From NCBI RefSeq assembly GCF_035918315.1, contig NZ_CP142146.1, forward strand, positions 1,952,296 through 2,016,295: a DNA stretch of 64,000 nt. The letters run 5' to 3'. This DNA comes from Vagococcus jeotgali. GTDB taxonomy: Bacteria; Bacillota; Bacilli; Lactobacillales; Vagococcaceae. The notes under the pieces are model-generated. The model was not told the DNA's origin. It was given only the letters and a program-made list of their open reading frames with translations, and did no database searches. The position numbers and the translations under genes are program-made. Below are positions 28,909-36,582 of the stretch, piece by piece. Each line of letters begins with the position of its first letter. Positions within the stretch are counted from its first letter, which is position 1.

Positions 28909-30210
28909 TTATTCGGTTATTATTTTATGAATCAAAACAGGTTCCTCACCAGATTCACCAATCTCAATATTGTCATAGATAACAGTCATGACATCTTTCA
29001 CATCTTCTCTGTTAGCCTGGATTGTCACTAATGGCTCACCTTCAACAACTTCATCACCGACTTTTTTATTTAAATAAAGACCCACTGCATAATCAATTGA
29101 TTCTTCTTTAGTACGACGCCCTGCTCCAAGCATCATAGCTGCAACACCGATTTGATCTGCCACAATTTTAGATACTACACCTGATTTTTTAGCAGGTACT
29201 TCAATAGTATATTTAGCATGTGGCAAAAGCTCAGGATGATCAACAATTGAATCATCACCGCCTTGATTACGAATCATTTCTTTAAATTTATCTACTGCAG
29301 CTCCACTATTAATACTCTCTTCTAACATATTACGAGCCTCTTCTAGTGTATCTGCTTTTTTAGCTAAAACTACCATTTGGCTTCCTAAAACATAAACCAT
29401 TTCCATTAAATCCTCAGGCCCATTTCCTTTAAGTGAATCAATTGCTTCAATAATCTCATTAGAGTTACCAATCGCATTTCCTAAAGGCTGAGACATATCA
29501 GAGATAATGGCCATTGTTTGACGATTAGCTAAATGACCTATTCTCACCATTGTATGAGCTAAACGCTCAGCATCATCTAAATTTTTCATAAAAGCACCAT
29601 CACCAGTTGTCACATCTAACACAATCGCATCAGCACCTGAAGCGATTTTTTTACTCATAATAGAACTGGCAATTAATGGAATTGAATCAACAGTTGCTGT
29701 AACGTCTCTTAAAGCATAGATTTTTTTATCAGCTGGTGCTAAGTTACCCGACTGGCCTGTCACAGCCACATGACTCTCATTAACAAGTTTTGTAAACTGA
29801 TCATTAGGTATTTCTACTTGAAAACCCGGAATAGCCTCTAGTTTATCAATTGTTCCACCTGTATGGCCAAGACCACGACCACTCATCTTAGCCACAGATG
29901 CACCTACAGAAGCCACTAATGGCGCTAAGACAATTGTTGTTGTGTCTCCAACACCACCTGTTGAATGTTTATCTACCTTAATACCTTCTATATCTGATAA
30001 ATCAATAACATCCCCCGACTGACTCATAGCCGTTGTCAGCCAAGTTATCTCTTCATCTGTCATATCTTGAAAATAAACTGACATTAAAAAGGCACTCATT
30101 TGATAATCTGTAATATCCTCTGATGTGTAGCCATCAACAATAAAATCAATCTCTTCTTTTGTTAATGTTTTACCGTCTCGTTTCTTTTTTATTAAATCAA
30201 CCATTCTCAT
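28909..30210 (-). CDS. pdp: Pyrimidine-nucleoside phosphorylase
   Basis: The 433-residue enzyme phosphorolyses uridine, deoxyuridine and thymidine. The thymidine/pyrimidine phosphorylase signature [21 protein letters not shown] is near residues 108-128, with KHSTGGVGD (about 80-88) as phosphate loop. The C-terminal domain is complete. The start is the ATG of [13 protein letters not shown]; a TTG five codons earlier lies in the ribosome-site stretch GGGG. The upstream spacer carries two palindromic operator-like sites and a cre-like site. Confidence 0.95.
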   Translation of the reverse strand: MRMVDLIKKKRDGKTLTKEEIDFIVDGYTSEDITDYQMSAFLMSVYFQDMTDEEITWLTTAMSQSGDVIDLSDIEGIKVDKHSTGGVGDTTTIVLAPLVASVGASVAKMSGRGLGHTGGTIDKLEAIPGFQVEIPNDQFTKLVNESHVAVTGQSGNLAPADKKIYALRDVTATVDSIPLIASSIMSKKIASGADAIVLDVTTGDGAFMKNLDDAERLAHTMVRIGHLANRQTMAIISDMSQPLGNAIGNSNEIIEAIDSLKGNGPEDLMEMVYVLGSQMVVLAKKADTLEEARNMLEESINSGAAVDKFKEMIRNQGGDDSIVDHPELLPHAKYTIEVPAKKSGVVSKIVADQIGVAAMMLGAGRRTKEESIDYAVGLYLNKKVGDEVVEGEPLVTIQANREDVKDVMTVIYDNIEIGESGEEPVLIHKIITE

Positions 30211-30234
30211 GATAAAATACCCCAATTCTTTTTA

Positions 30235-30283
30235 GTAAAACGTTTTACGAAGTATCTAATAAAAATCAGTAAAACGATTTACT
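30235..30283 (-). promoter_or_regulatory. Pair of palindromic LacI-type operators upstream of pdp
   Basis: GTAAAACGTTTTAC (30235-30248) is a perfect 14-bp palindrome. AGTAAAACGATTTACT (30268-30283) is the same site with one mismatch. Their centres are about 34 bp apart, close to three helical turns. Both have the central CG usual for LacI-family repressors, and the gene for such a regulator is directly upstream. They would control pdp and perhaps the regulator region. Confidence 0.72.
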
Positions 30284-30299
30284 AATCATTTTCAATTTA

Positions 30300-30313
30300 T
30301 AACAGCGCTTTCA
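30300..30313 (-). promoter_or_regulatory. cre-like site (CcpA) upstream of pdp
   Basis: TGAAAGCGCTGTTA differs from the cre consensus TGWNANCGNTNWCA at one position. It lies between the LacI regulator gene and pdp, so glucose repression of nucleoside use is likely. Confidence 0.6.
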
Positions 30314-30334
30314 ATAAGTAATTTATCATGTATA

Positions 30335-31336
30335 TCACTTATTGTCAATTACTTTTGTACTATTTCTAACAATAAATTTTGTTTCAAAAGTTTTATTAGG
30401 TACTGGTTCATTCGGAAACTCAATAGCTCTAAGTAAGTAGTTAGCTGCTGTATAGCCAATTTCAAAAGCTGGTTGAAAAACAGTTGTTAAAGGTGGAGTT
30501 AAAAATGAAGAAATTTCTAAATCATCAAATCCTACGACAGATAAATCATCAGGAATGGTTAAGCTTAGTTCTCTTGCTGCTCGGTAAGCACCAACTGCCA
30601 TCTGATCATTTCCACAGTATAGAGCTGTTAGTGGTATCTTTGCTAATAATATTTTAGCTGCTTGATAACCACCATCAATAGTTAAAGGGCCACGACTTAA
30701 GTAATCTTCTTTATATAAAATATTGTTATTCATCAAACAATCATAATAAGCATCAAAACGTTCCGTCATTTCATAATAACCAATTTCATTAGTTAACATC
30801 CCTATTTTGGAATGCCCGCCATCTATCAGATGTTGTACTGCATCATATGTCCCTTTGTATTCATCAACTAATAAATTACCTTCTTTACGTGTGTTCAGAC
30901 CTCTATCAATTAAAATATAAGGACTATGCTTCAAATCTTTTTCAAGTTCATGGGAGTTTGGACTAGCCAAAATAATACCATCTACTGATCTATTTTGGAG
31001 TTGTTTGATATAATCTTTTTCCATATTTTCTGAATGTCTTGAGTTACATAATAAAATCATATACCCTTTTTTATTAAAATAAGTTTCCACACCTTCAATA
31101 ACTTTAGAGAAAAACAAATCTGTCACATCAGGTACAATCATTCCCACAGTTTTTGATTGTTTACTAATCATATTTTTAGCAAAATAATCTGGATTATAAT
31201 CGAAATCCTTAACAGCTTTTAATACTCTTGCCTTAGTTTCTTCACTAAATCTATCACCCTTATGATTTAAAATTTGTGAGACTGTTGTTGTTGATACACC
31301 AGCTATTTCAGCTATTTCTTTAATAGTAATTTTCAC
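30335..31336 (-). CDS. LacI-family transcriptional regulator
   Basis: The 333-residue repressor has an N-terminal helix-turn-helix (about 1-50, ITIKEIAEIAGVSTTTVSQILNHK) and a periplasmic-binding-like sugar domain with VGMIVPDVTDLFFS and SVVGFDDLEIS. It resembles RbsR/PurR-type regulators. The start is a GTG (AGTGAGTG) with GGTGGGGG upstream. It lies after the mtnK-mtnA-aldolase genes and before pdp. The ligand may be a pentose or pentose phosphate; that is inference. The two palindromes downstream are the likely operators. Confidence 0.9.
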   Translation of the reverse strand: MKITIKEIAEIAGVSTTTVSQILNHKGDRFSEETKARVLKAVKDFDYNPDYFAKNMISKQSKTVGMIVPDVTDLFFSKVIEGVETYFNKKGYMILLCNSRHSENMEKDYIKQLQNRSVDGIILASPNSHELEKDLKHSPYILIDRGLNTRKEGNLLVDEYKGTYDAVQHLIDGGHSKIGMLTNEIGYYEMTERFDAYYDCLMNNNILYKEDYLSRGPLTIDGGYQAAKILLAKIPLTALYCGNDQMAVGAYRAARELSLTIPDDLSVVGFDDLEISSFLTPPLTTVFQPAFEIGYTAANYLLRAIEFPNEPVPNKTFETKFIVRNSTKVIDNK

Positions 31337-31414
31337 TCACTACCGCCCCCACCTTAGTTTATCTGGTTATATCATAACAAACTATATCCTAAATAAATAG
31401 TCGAAAAAACATAT

Positions 31415-31449
31415 GAAAAAAACCTTGAAATTTTCAATCCAAGATTTTT
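31415..31449 (-). terminator. Weak terminator after the aldolase gene
   Basis: An imperfect stem (CTTG...CAAG with an inner TTGAAAATTTCAA palindrome) is followed on the minus strand by TTTTTTT. Confidence 0.55.
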
Positions 31450-31461
31450 ATAACGATCGTT

Positions 31462-32118
31462 TTATTTTCCATACGTTCTCAATTGCCCATAAGTTCCAAA
31501 TTTTTCAACAACTTCAGTTAATTGCTCCTCATTCAATAAAACAGGTTGGCCAATAGATCTCGCTCGGTAATAAAGTCTAGCGACAAATTCAATATCTTTA
31601 GCTACCGAAAAAGCTGCTGGTAAATCCTCTCCTACAGCAATTACCCCGTGATTCCCTAACAATAATCCCTTATCCTCACCAATATACTCAAATGCCGTCT
31701 GAGCTAATTCTTTCGTTCCAAACGTTTCATAAGGACAACACCTAACCTTCTCACCGATAGAACCAATAATATAGTGAAGGGGTAAAATTTCTTCTTGAAG
31801 GCAAGCAAATACCGTTGCAAATTCTGAGTGAGTGTGAACAACACTATTAATATCTGTTGTTTTTTCATAAAAAATACGATGCATATCATATTCACTAGAT
31901 GGCTGTCGCTCACCTTCCAATACTTCTCCATCTAAAGTCATCAAAACAATATCTTCAACTTTTGTCTCTTCATAAGGGATCCCACTAGGTGTAATCAACA
32001 TAACACCAGCTTCTCGAATAAAGATACTTAGATTTCCTCCAGTTCCTGTGGTCAATTGTTCTGACAACATTTTTTTACCATAATTTACCAACATGGTTCT
32101 CTCTTTTAAATATTTCAT
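31462..32118 (-). CDS. drdA: Class II aldolase (5-deoxy/5-methylthio-ribulose-1-P aldolase candidate)
   Basis: The roughly 218-residue zinc aldolase of the FucA/AraD family has TGGNLSIF (about 25), SSEYDMHR, VVHTHS (metal His pair) and LLLGNHGVIAVG (third metal His). Family members split a ketose-1-phosphate into dihydroxyacetone phosphate and an aldehyde. Following MtnK and MtnA-type genes in one operon, the likely substrate is 5-deoxyribulose- or 5-methylthioribulose-1-phosphate (DHAP shunt); L-fuculose-1-phosphate is the alternative, but no other fucose genes are present. AAGGA fits the internal ATG at 32118; the first ATG at 32127 is too close to it. Confidence 0.82.
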   Translation of the reverse strand: MKYLKERTMLVNYGKKMLSEQLTTGTGGNLSIFIREAGVMLITPSGIPYEETKVEDIVLMTLDGEVLEGERQPSSEYDMHRIFYEKTTDINSVVHTHSEFATVFACLQEEILPLHYIIGSIGEKVRCCPYETFGTKELAQTAFEYIGEDKGLLLGNHGVIAVGEDLPAAFSVAKDIEFVARLYYRARSIGQPVLLNEEQLTEVVEKFGTYGQLRTYGK

Positions 32119-32139
32119 TTTACTCATTTCCTTATCATT

Positions 32140-33192
32140 TTAATAGAATCTTGTTATTTCTTTTTCAAAATAGCTCTCTAAGTCAAAAGGTGAATAAATA
32201 CCTTTATCTGTGACTACTCCACTAATTCTTGTAGGAGGTGTAATATCAAATGAAGGATAAATCCCTTCAACATTTGGTAATGTATTAGGAATACCACGAC
32301 ACTCTAAAACAAGTTGTGGATCACGTTGTTCAATTTTGATAGCTTCTCTATTTTTTTTATCCTCATCTGGAATGCCAGTTACAAAGTATGGCACACCATA
32401 CGTTTGGGCTAAAATAGCAATTTGATTCGTTCCAATTTTATTAGCAATATGTCCATCTCTTGTAATAGAATCTGCTGCTGAGGTGAATAAGTCAATATGT
32501 TGTGTTTCAAATAAATAGGCTACCATATTGTCTGTAATCACTGTTGTTTTAAAACCCAAGTCAGCTGCACAACTAGCAGTCAATCTAGCCCCTTGTAAGT
32601 AAGGTCTCGTTTCTGCACAAAAGACCTCTAAGTCATAACCAGACTCTCTTGCTGCCCTGAAGAGTGTTCCAATAATTGTTTCTCCAAAGCATTGAGTCAA
32701 TAATTTACCATTTTTAGGTAGTTGTCTTAATAAAGTACGTCCCACTTTATCCATAGTAGTGTAACGACGGTTTAAAGAATCTATCGTGTCATTAAAAATA
32801 GCTAATACCACATTTTGGTCCTGACTCAAAGCAATTTTTGCTACCTCAACACAATTGCTAGTGATTTTAGTCATTCTGTTAGCAGTAGTTGGTCTAGCAT
32901 AGCCAATTGTATGAGCTGCTTTATTCAAATACTCTAATTGCTGTGCTGCAGATTTATCTCTTACTTCAAAAGCTGCTAAAGCCATCCCCATACCAGCTGC
33001 TGTGTAAGGTCCAGCACTTTGAGTCACCATATCTGTAATCGCCTGAGCAACTTCAATATGACTTGTACACTCTACGTAGCTAACTTCTGTCGGGTATATA
33101 CGCCTATCTAATATTCTCACTTTGCCATCTTCATACCAAGCTACATTTTCATATTGTAATAAAAATGGCATCCCATAATCTGCTCTCTCCAT
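32140..33192 (-). CDS. mtnA: MtnA-family aldose-1-phosphate isomerase
   Basis: The 350-residue protein belongs to the eIF2B-alpha-like sugar phosphate isomerases, as methylthioribose-1-phosphate isomerase does. Motifs include GYARPTTANRMT, TQCFGETIIGT (catalytic Cys region), CAETRPYLQGARLTA, and ITDNMVAYLF with AADSITRDGHIANKIGT (catalytic Asp). It would convert MTR-1-P or 5-deoxyribose-1-P to the ribulose form for the aldolase. The Cys motif differs from THCNAG in classical MtnA, so a 5-deoxyribose-type (DrdI) preference is possible. AGGAGG precedes the start. Confidence 0.85.
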   Translation of the reverse strand: MERADYGMPFLLQYENVAWYEDGKVRILDRRIYPTEVSYVECTSHIEVAQAITDMVTQSAGPYTAAGMGMALAAFEVRDKSAAQQLEYLNKAAHTIGYARPTTANRMTKITSNCVEVAKIALSQDQNVVLAIFNDTIDSLNRRYTTMDKVGRTLLRQLPKNGKLLTQCFGETIIGTLFRAARESGYDLEVFCAETRPYLQGARLTASCAADLGFKTTVITDNMVAYLFETQHIDLFTSAADSITRDGHIANKIGTNQIAILAQTYGVPYFVTGIPDEDKKNREAIKIEQRDPQLVLECRGIPNTLPNVEGIYPSFDITPPTRISGVVTDKGIYSPFDLESYFEKEITRFY

Positions 33193-33202
33193 CTCATTCC
33201 TC

Positions 33203-34408
33203 CTAAGAATATATATCTTTATAGATTTTAATTAATTGATTACCCTTAGTTATCTGTTGGCGATTCATAATTAATTCAGTAGCTAGTTGAATAATCTTTT
33301 GTTCTATTTTTACTTTTTGGGGACCCTGCTTTATATCCACTAGCTCTTTCACTTTTGAATCTCCTACTACACGTCTAATGATTTCTGTCCCTGTATAACC
33401 AAGAGCATCTACCATAACCTGGTCAACATAATAATTTATGAACTCTTCAGTCTTATATAAAGACACCCTTGTTTGATCAAATATTAATTGTTTGAGGCCT
33501 GATGATACATGGTCAAAAATAAAACTAATAGTCTCTAAAACCCACATATCAAATTTATCGTCTTCTTCGTTGCTTCCATTACCTACTAATGATAAAAATA
33601 AATGTGCTAAAACATTGCCGATATCATATCCCATAGGCCCGTAAAAGGCAAATTCAGGATCAATCACTTTCATCCCTTCTTGGGTCACAAAAATCGAACC
33701 AGAATGAAGGTCACCATGAATTAATGCTTGTGCATGATTCATAAATTGCTCTCTTAATTTAGCAACTTCCGCAATTAACTCATGATTATCATATAAATGA
33801 CTTTGAACAAATTCTTCATTACCACAGGTTATAACATTACGTTTTTTATAGTCATTATAAGGCTCTGTAAAGACAAGATCTTCACTAATATCACACATAT
33901 CAGAATTAATAAACTGTTTTACATATGCTTTTTTTTGACGCTTATCCATCACAACATCATTTGTATTTCCTAATGTCTGGACTAAAAACTGACTAATTTG
34001 TTGAGCTAATTTTGGAAATACCTTTTTGGCTAATAAGGCATAACGTAAGTTTTCATAGATTGATATATCTTCCATCACCATAACAGCCATCTTCTCATCA
34101 TACAAAAGAACTTCTGGAACATACTCAGGAACTAACTTATATTGAATATTTAATACTTCTGCTTCGATTTTATTACGGTCTATATCCAAAGGGCGTCCAG
34201 AAGACCTAAGTAGCTTATCTGCTTGTTTCACCACTAAACTCTCTTGTTGATTTGTCTTAATAACACGAAAGACATAATTAATATTCCCATCACCTATTTC
34301 CCTTACATCTACATCGGCACCTGAATTAAAAAGAGGAAAATGCTCTCCTATATATTCTCTAATTTGTTCTTTAGTCATTAACGTGTGTTCATTTGCCTTT
34401 TGAACCAT
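33203..34408 (-). CDS. mtnK: Methylthioribose / 5-deoxyribose kinase
   Basis: The 401-residue kinase of the aminoglycoside phosphotransferase fold shows NINYVFRV (glycine-rich region), VVKQ (ATP Lys), HGDLHSGSIFV (catalytic loop, about 232-242) and IDPEFAFYGPMGYDIGN (Mg ligands). MtnK phosphorylates the anomeric carbon of 5-methylthioribose, and related enzymes accept 5-deoxyribose. It leads the mtnK-mtnA-aldolase operon, with genes 10-20 bp apart. AAGGAGG precedes the ATG. No downstream methionine-salvage genes (mtnB, mtnC, mtnW, mtnE) are seen, so full methionine salvage is unlikely from this locus. Confidence 0.9.
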   Translation of the reverse strand: MVQKANEHTLMTKEQIREYIGEHFPLFNSGADVDVREIGDGNINYVFRVIKTNQQESLVVKQADKLLRSSGRPLDIDRNKIEAEVLNIQYKLVPEYVPEVLLYDEKMAVMVMEDISIYENLRYALLAKKVFPKLAQQISQFLVQTLGNTNDVVMDKRQKKAYVKQFINSDMCDISEDLVFTEPYNDYKKRNVITCGNEEFVQSHLYDNHELIAEVAKLREQFMNHAQALIHGDLHSGSIFVTQEGMKVIDPEFAFYGPMGYDIGNVLAHLFLSLVGNGSNEEDDKFDMWVLETISFIFDHVSSGLKQLIFDQTRVSLYKTEEFINYYVDQVMVDALGYTGTEIIRRVVGDSKVKELVDIKQGPQKVKIEQKIIQLATELIMNRQQITKGNQLIKIYKDIYS

Positions 34409-34431
34409 AAAAAAACCTCCTTGTTTAACTT

Positions 34432-34440
34432 ATTATACCA
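34432..34440 (-). promoter_or_regulatory. Extended -10 promoter of the mtnK operon
   Basis: TGGTATAAT on the minus strand lies 23 bp ahead of the mtnK ATG. No convincing -35 is present. Confidence 0.55.
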
Positions 34441-34451
34441 ATAAGATTTAA

Positions 34452-34489
34452 AAAAACCTCTCAAAAAGAATAGTTCATAGAGGTTTTTA
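34452..34489. terminator. Hairpin upstream of mtnK
   Basis: AAAAACCTCT and AGAGGTTTTT close an 18-base loop and carry T runs in both directions. On the minus strand it lies just before the mtnK promoter and would shield it from read-through. Confidence 0.6.
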
Positions 34490-34706
34490 TTATTTGTAAA
34501 TTGATATATTAATTTCTAGGTCTTACTATAGTGACTATTTTAGCTTGAAGTATGCAACCTTTACCTTTTTCTTCTTACTAGCAAAACTTTCGTACATATT
34601 GAATTAAGATGACTGACTATAACGCTTTATTAATCTTTAATTAGAAATATTCATAGATAACTAAGCTTTAGTTTTCTACGAATACTATTTTTTGAACTCA
34701 CTTTAC
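34490..34706. other. Spacer without recognisable features
   Basis: AT-rich sequence between the mtnK terminator and the terminator of the surface-protein fragment. I see no gene, RNA or convincing promoter. Confidence 0.5.
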
Positions 34707-34747
34707 AAAAAAACTCCCTAAAGAATTGGATTCTCAGGGAGTTTTTT
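34707..34747 (-). terminator. Terminator of the truncated LPXTG gene
   Basis: AAAAAACTCCCT and AGGGAGTTTTTT form a long stem around a 16-base loop with T runs on both strands. Confidence 0.85.
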
Positions 34748-34792
34748 GTATTCAATAATGTCGTTAGTAAAAACTTATTTAATAGAAATTTG

Positions 34793-35151
34793 TTATCTTG
34801 GTTTTCTGAAAAATAATGCTGCCCCACCTAAAACTGAAGCTAATCCACCAGCAATTAAGCCATTTCTTACTTCTTCACCTGTTTGTGGTAATTGCTTAGA
34901 TGAATCTTTTGATCCCGTTGTAGATCCTTTGGCAGCTGATCCTTTAGATCCTGCTGTTGTTGATCCAGTTGCTGGTTTATTTACAGAAGTAGTTGTTCCT
35001 GGTTTATTATTGTTAGCACCTGGTTTACCTGGTTCTACTTTAGAGAATAATAACTTAGCCATAACTTTTTCAACTTCTGAAGCTGTATGTACTTCATCAA
35101 TTGCTGCCACAATTTTAGCATATAAAGCTTGATTAATTGAACCTTCTGCTA
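34793..35151 (-). pseudogene. C-terminal remnant of an LPXTG-anchored surface protein
   Basis: About 119 codons remain. The frame gives a short helical segment (ALYAKIVAAIDEVHTASEVEK), a Gly/Ser/Thr/Lys-rich wall-spanning linker, LPQTGEE, a hydrophobic segment and a basic tail RKPR: a complete sortase A sorting signal. Upstream, codons continue with no normal start until the frame runs into IS30-family sequence at 35152, where a TGA stops it. The 5' part of the gene, with signal peptide and functional domains, was lost. A GTG at 35110 opens a 105-residue frame, but without a signal peptide it cannot be surface-anchored. Confidence 0.85.
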
Positions 35152-35290
35152 ATAGACAACCAGCAACATTATTTTTAGAAGAAATTCAAAATCTAAAGAT
35201 CAAAACATGTTGGTAAGTAAGGGTTTCAATAAAATAACACTGATATTTAGATATTTTTACCAGAGTGGCTAACTTAATGTTGCAATTTAG
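35152..35290 (+). mobile_element. 3' remnant of an IS30-family element
   Basis: These 139 bp match the last part of the intact IS30-family copy (36430-36568) with two mismatches, covering the transposase C-terminus and right inverted repeat. The left part is missing and the sequence abuts the LPXTG gene, so a deletion removed the rest of the element plus the 5' end of that gene. Confidence 0.9.
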
Positions 35291-35314
35291 AGATTAAATT
35301 CTTTATTAATATTC

Positions 35315-35328
35315 AAGTTATTTTATTT
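35315..35328 (+). repeat. 14-bp direct repeat, left flank of the IS30-family copy
   Basis: AAGTTATTTTATTT occurs directly before the intact IS and again directly after it at 36569-36582, as a target duplication would. Confidence 0.6.
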
Positions 35329-36568
35329 GCTTAGTTGTAAAATCAAGTTAGCCACTCTAAAATAATAAAAAAACACCATGGTAAAAATTCGTGTATCATT
35401 GAAGTAACTACTCAACAACGAAAGGAATTTTTATCATGGTGAAAATTAAGAATAACACAAAGACATCTAGTTATAAACATCTTTCCTTAAAGGAAAGGCA
35501 GCTTATTGAAGTTTGGCATAATATGGGAGACTCTAATAGAGAAATTGGTAGACGATTAGGCCGACACCATCAAACAATAAGTAATGAGCTTAAACGAGGA
35601 ACGACCACGCAAATCAAAGAAAATAAGAAACCTAAACAACTCTATTTTGCTGATACGGGGCAAGCTAAATACATAGAAAACAGGAAACGCTGTGGTTCGA
35701 AATCTAAGCTAGTTAGTGCTGTTGATTTTATTAATTATGCTTGTAAACAAATGATAGACTTTAATTGGTCACCAGATGCAATTGTTGGCTTTATCAAGTC
35801 TTTAGGGACTTGGGATAAACCTATTGTTTCTACTAAGACACTTTATAACTATATTGATAAAGGTTTTTTACCAGTCAGAAATCATCATCTCAAGATGAAA
35901 GTTAGACTATCACCTAAAAAGAAAAGAAGTCGTCAGCATAAAAAAGCTCTTGGAAAATCAATTGATGAACGACCTAGCAAAATTGATTCTAGACAAGAGT
36001 TTGGTCATTGGGAAATAGACAGTGTCATTGGTTCAAAATCTAAAGATGATAATGCTCTACTTACACTTGTTGAAAGAAAAACTCGCTACATGATTACTGT
36101 TGTTCTAGATGATCATACTGAAGAGTCTGTTAGTTACGCTATTAAACAGTTAAAATATGAGTTTGGAAGAGCCCGATTTAGTAGCATATTTCAATCGATT
36201 ACTGCTGATAATGGCAGTGAATTTAGCTCACTTGATGATACTCTGCAACAAATGACTGATATCTACTTTGCTCACCCTTATTCATCTTGGGAACGAGGAA
36301 CAAACGAAAGACATAATGGTTTATTACGGCAATTTGTTCCGAAAGGAACTCCTATCTGTCACTATTCGAAGCAGTTCATACAACTGGCTACTGAAAAGGT
36401 TAATCTTTTGCCGCGTAAAATTTTAAACTATAGACAACCAGCAACATTGTTTTTAGAAGAAATTCAAAATCTTAAGATCAAAACATGTTGGTAAGTAAGG
36501 GTTTCAATAAAATAACACTGATATTTAGATATTTTTACCAGAGTGGCTAACTTAATGTTGCAATTTAG
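35329..36568 (+). mobile_element. Intact IS30-family insertion sequence
   Basis: The roughly 1.24-kb element encodes one transposase and is bounded by imperfect inverted repeats of about 29 bp. The best-conserved inner part is AAGTTAGCCACTCT (to 35358 on the left) and its complement starting at 36540 on the right. The 24-bp core has three mismatches. The remnant at 35152 is a second, nearly identical copy in the same direction. Confidence 0.88.
35436..36494 (+). CDS. IS30-family transposase
   Basis: The 352-residue transposase has an N-terminal helix-turn-helix (about 14-55, HLSLKERQLIEVWHNMG then REIGRRLGRHHQTIS) that binds the terminal repeats, and a DDE integrase core: Asp in GHWEIDSVIG (about 189), Asp in TADNGSEF (about 262), Glu in SWERGTNERHNG (about 293). 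It is full length with AAAGGAAT upstream, so it should be active. The C-terminus (LFLEEIQNLKIKTCW) is the part repeated in the upstream remnant. Confidence 0.95.
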   Translation: MVKIKNNTKTSSYKHLSLKERQLIEVWHNMGDSNREIGRRLGRHHQTISNELKRGTTTQIKENKKPKQLYFADTGQAKYIENRKRCGSKSKLVSAVDFINYACKQMIDFNWSPDAIVGFIKSLGTWDKPIVSTKTLYNYIDKGFLPVRNHHLKMKVRLSPKKKRSRQHKKALGKSIDERPSKIDSRQEFGHWEIDSVIGSKSKDDNALLTLVERKTRYMITVVLDDHTEESVSYAIKQLKYEFGRARFSSIFQSITADNGSEFSSLDDTLQQMTDIYFAHPYSSWERGTNERHNGLLRQFVPKGTPICHYSKQFIQLATEKVNLLPRKILNYRQPATLFLEEIQNLKIKTCW

Positions 36569-36582
36569 AAGTTATTTTATTT
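36569..36582 (+). repeat. 14-bp direct repeat, right flank of the IS30-family copy
   Basis: Second copy of AAGTTATTTTATTT. Together with the left copy it suggests a target duplication, although IS30-family elements usually duplicate only 2-3 bp. Confidence 0.6.

Noticed and set aside
34746-35132. 128-codon plus-strand frame opposite the LPXTG remnant
   Set aside because: It is the complement of the sorting-signal region; product is low complexity and lacks a ribosome site.
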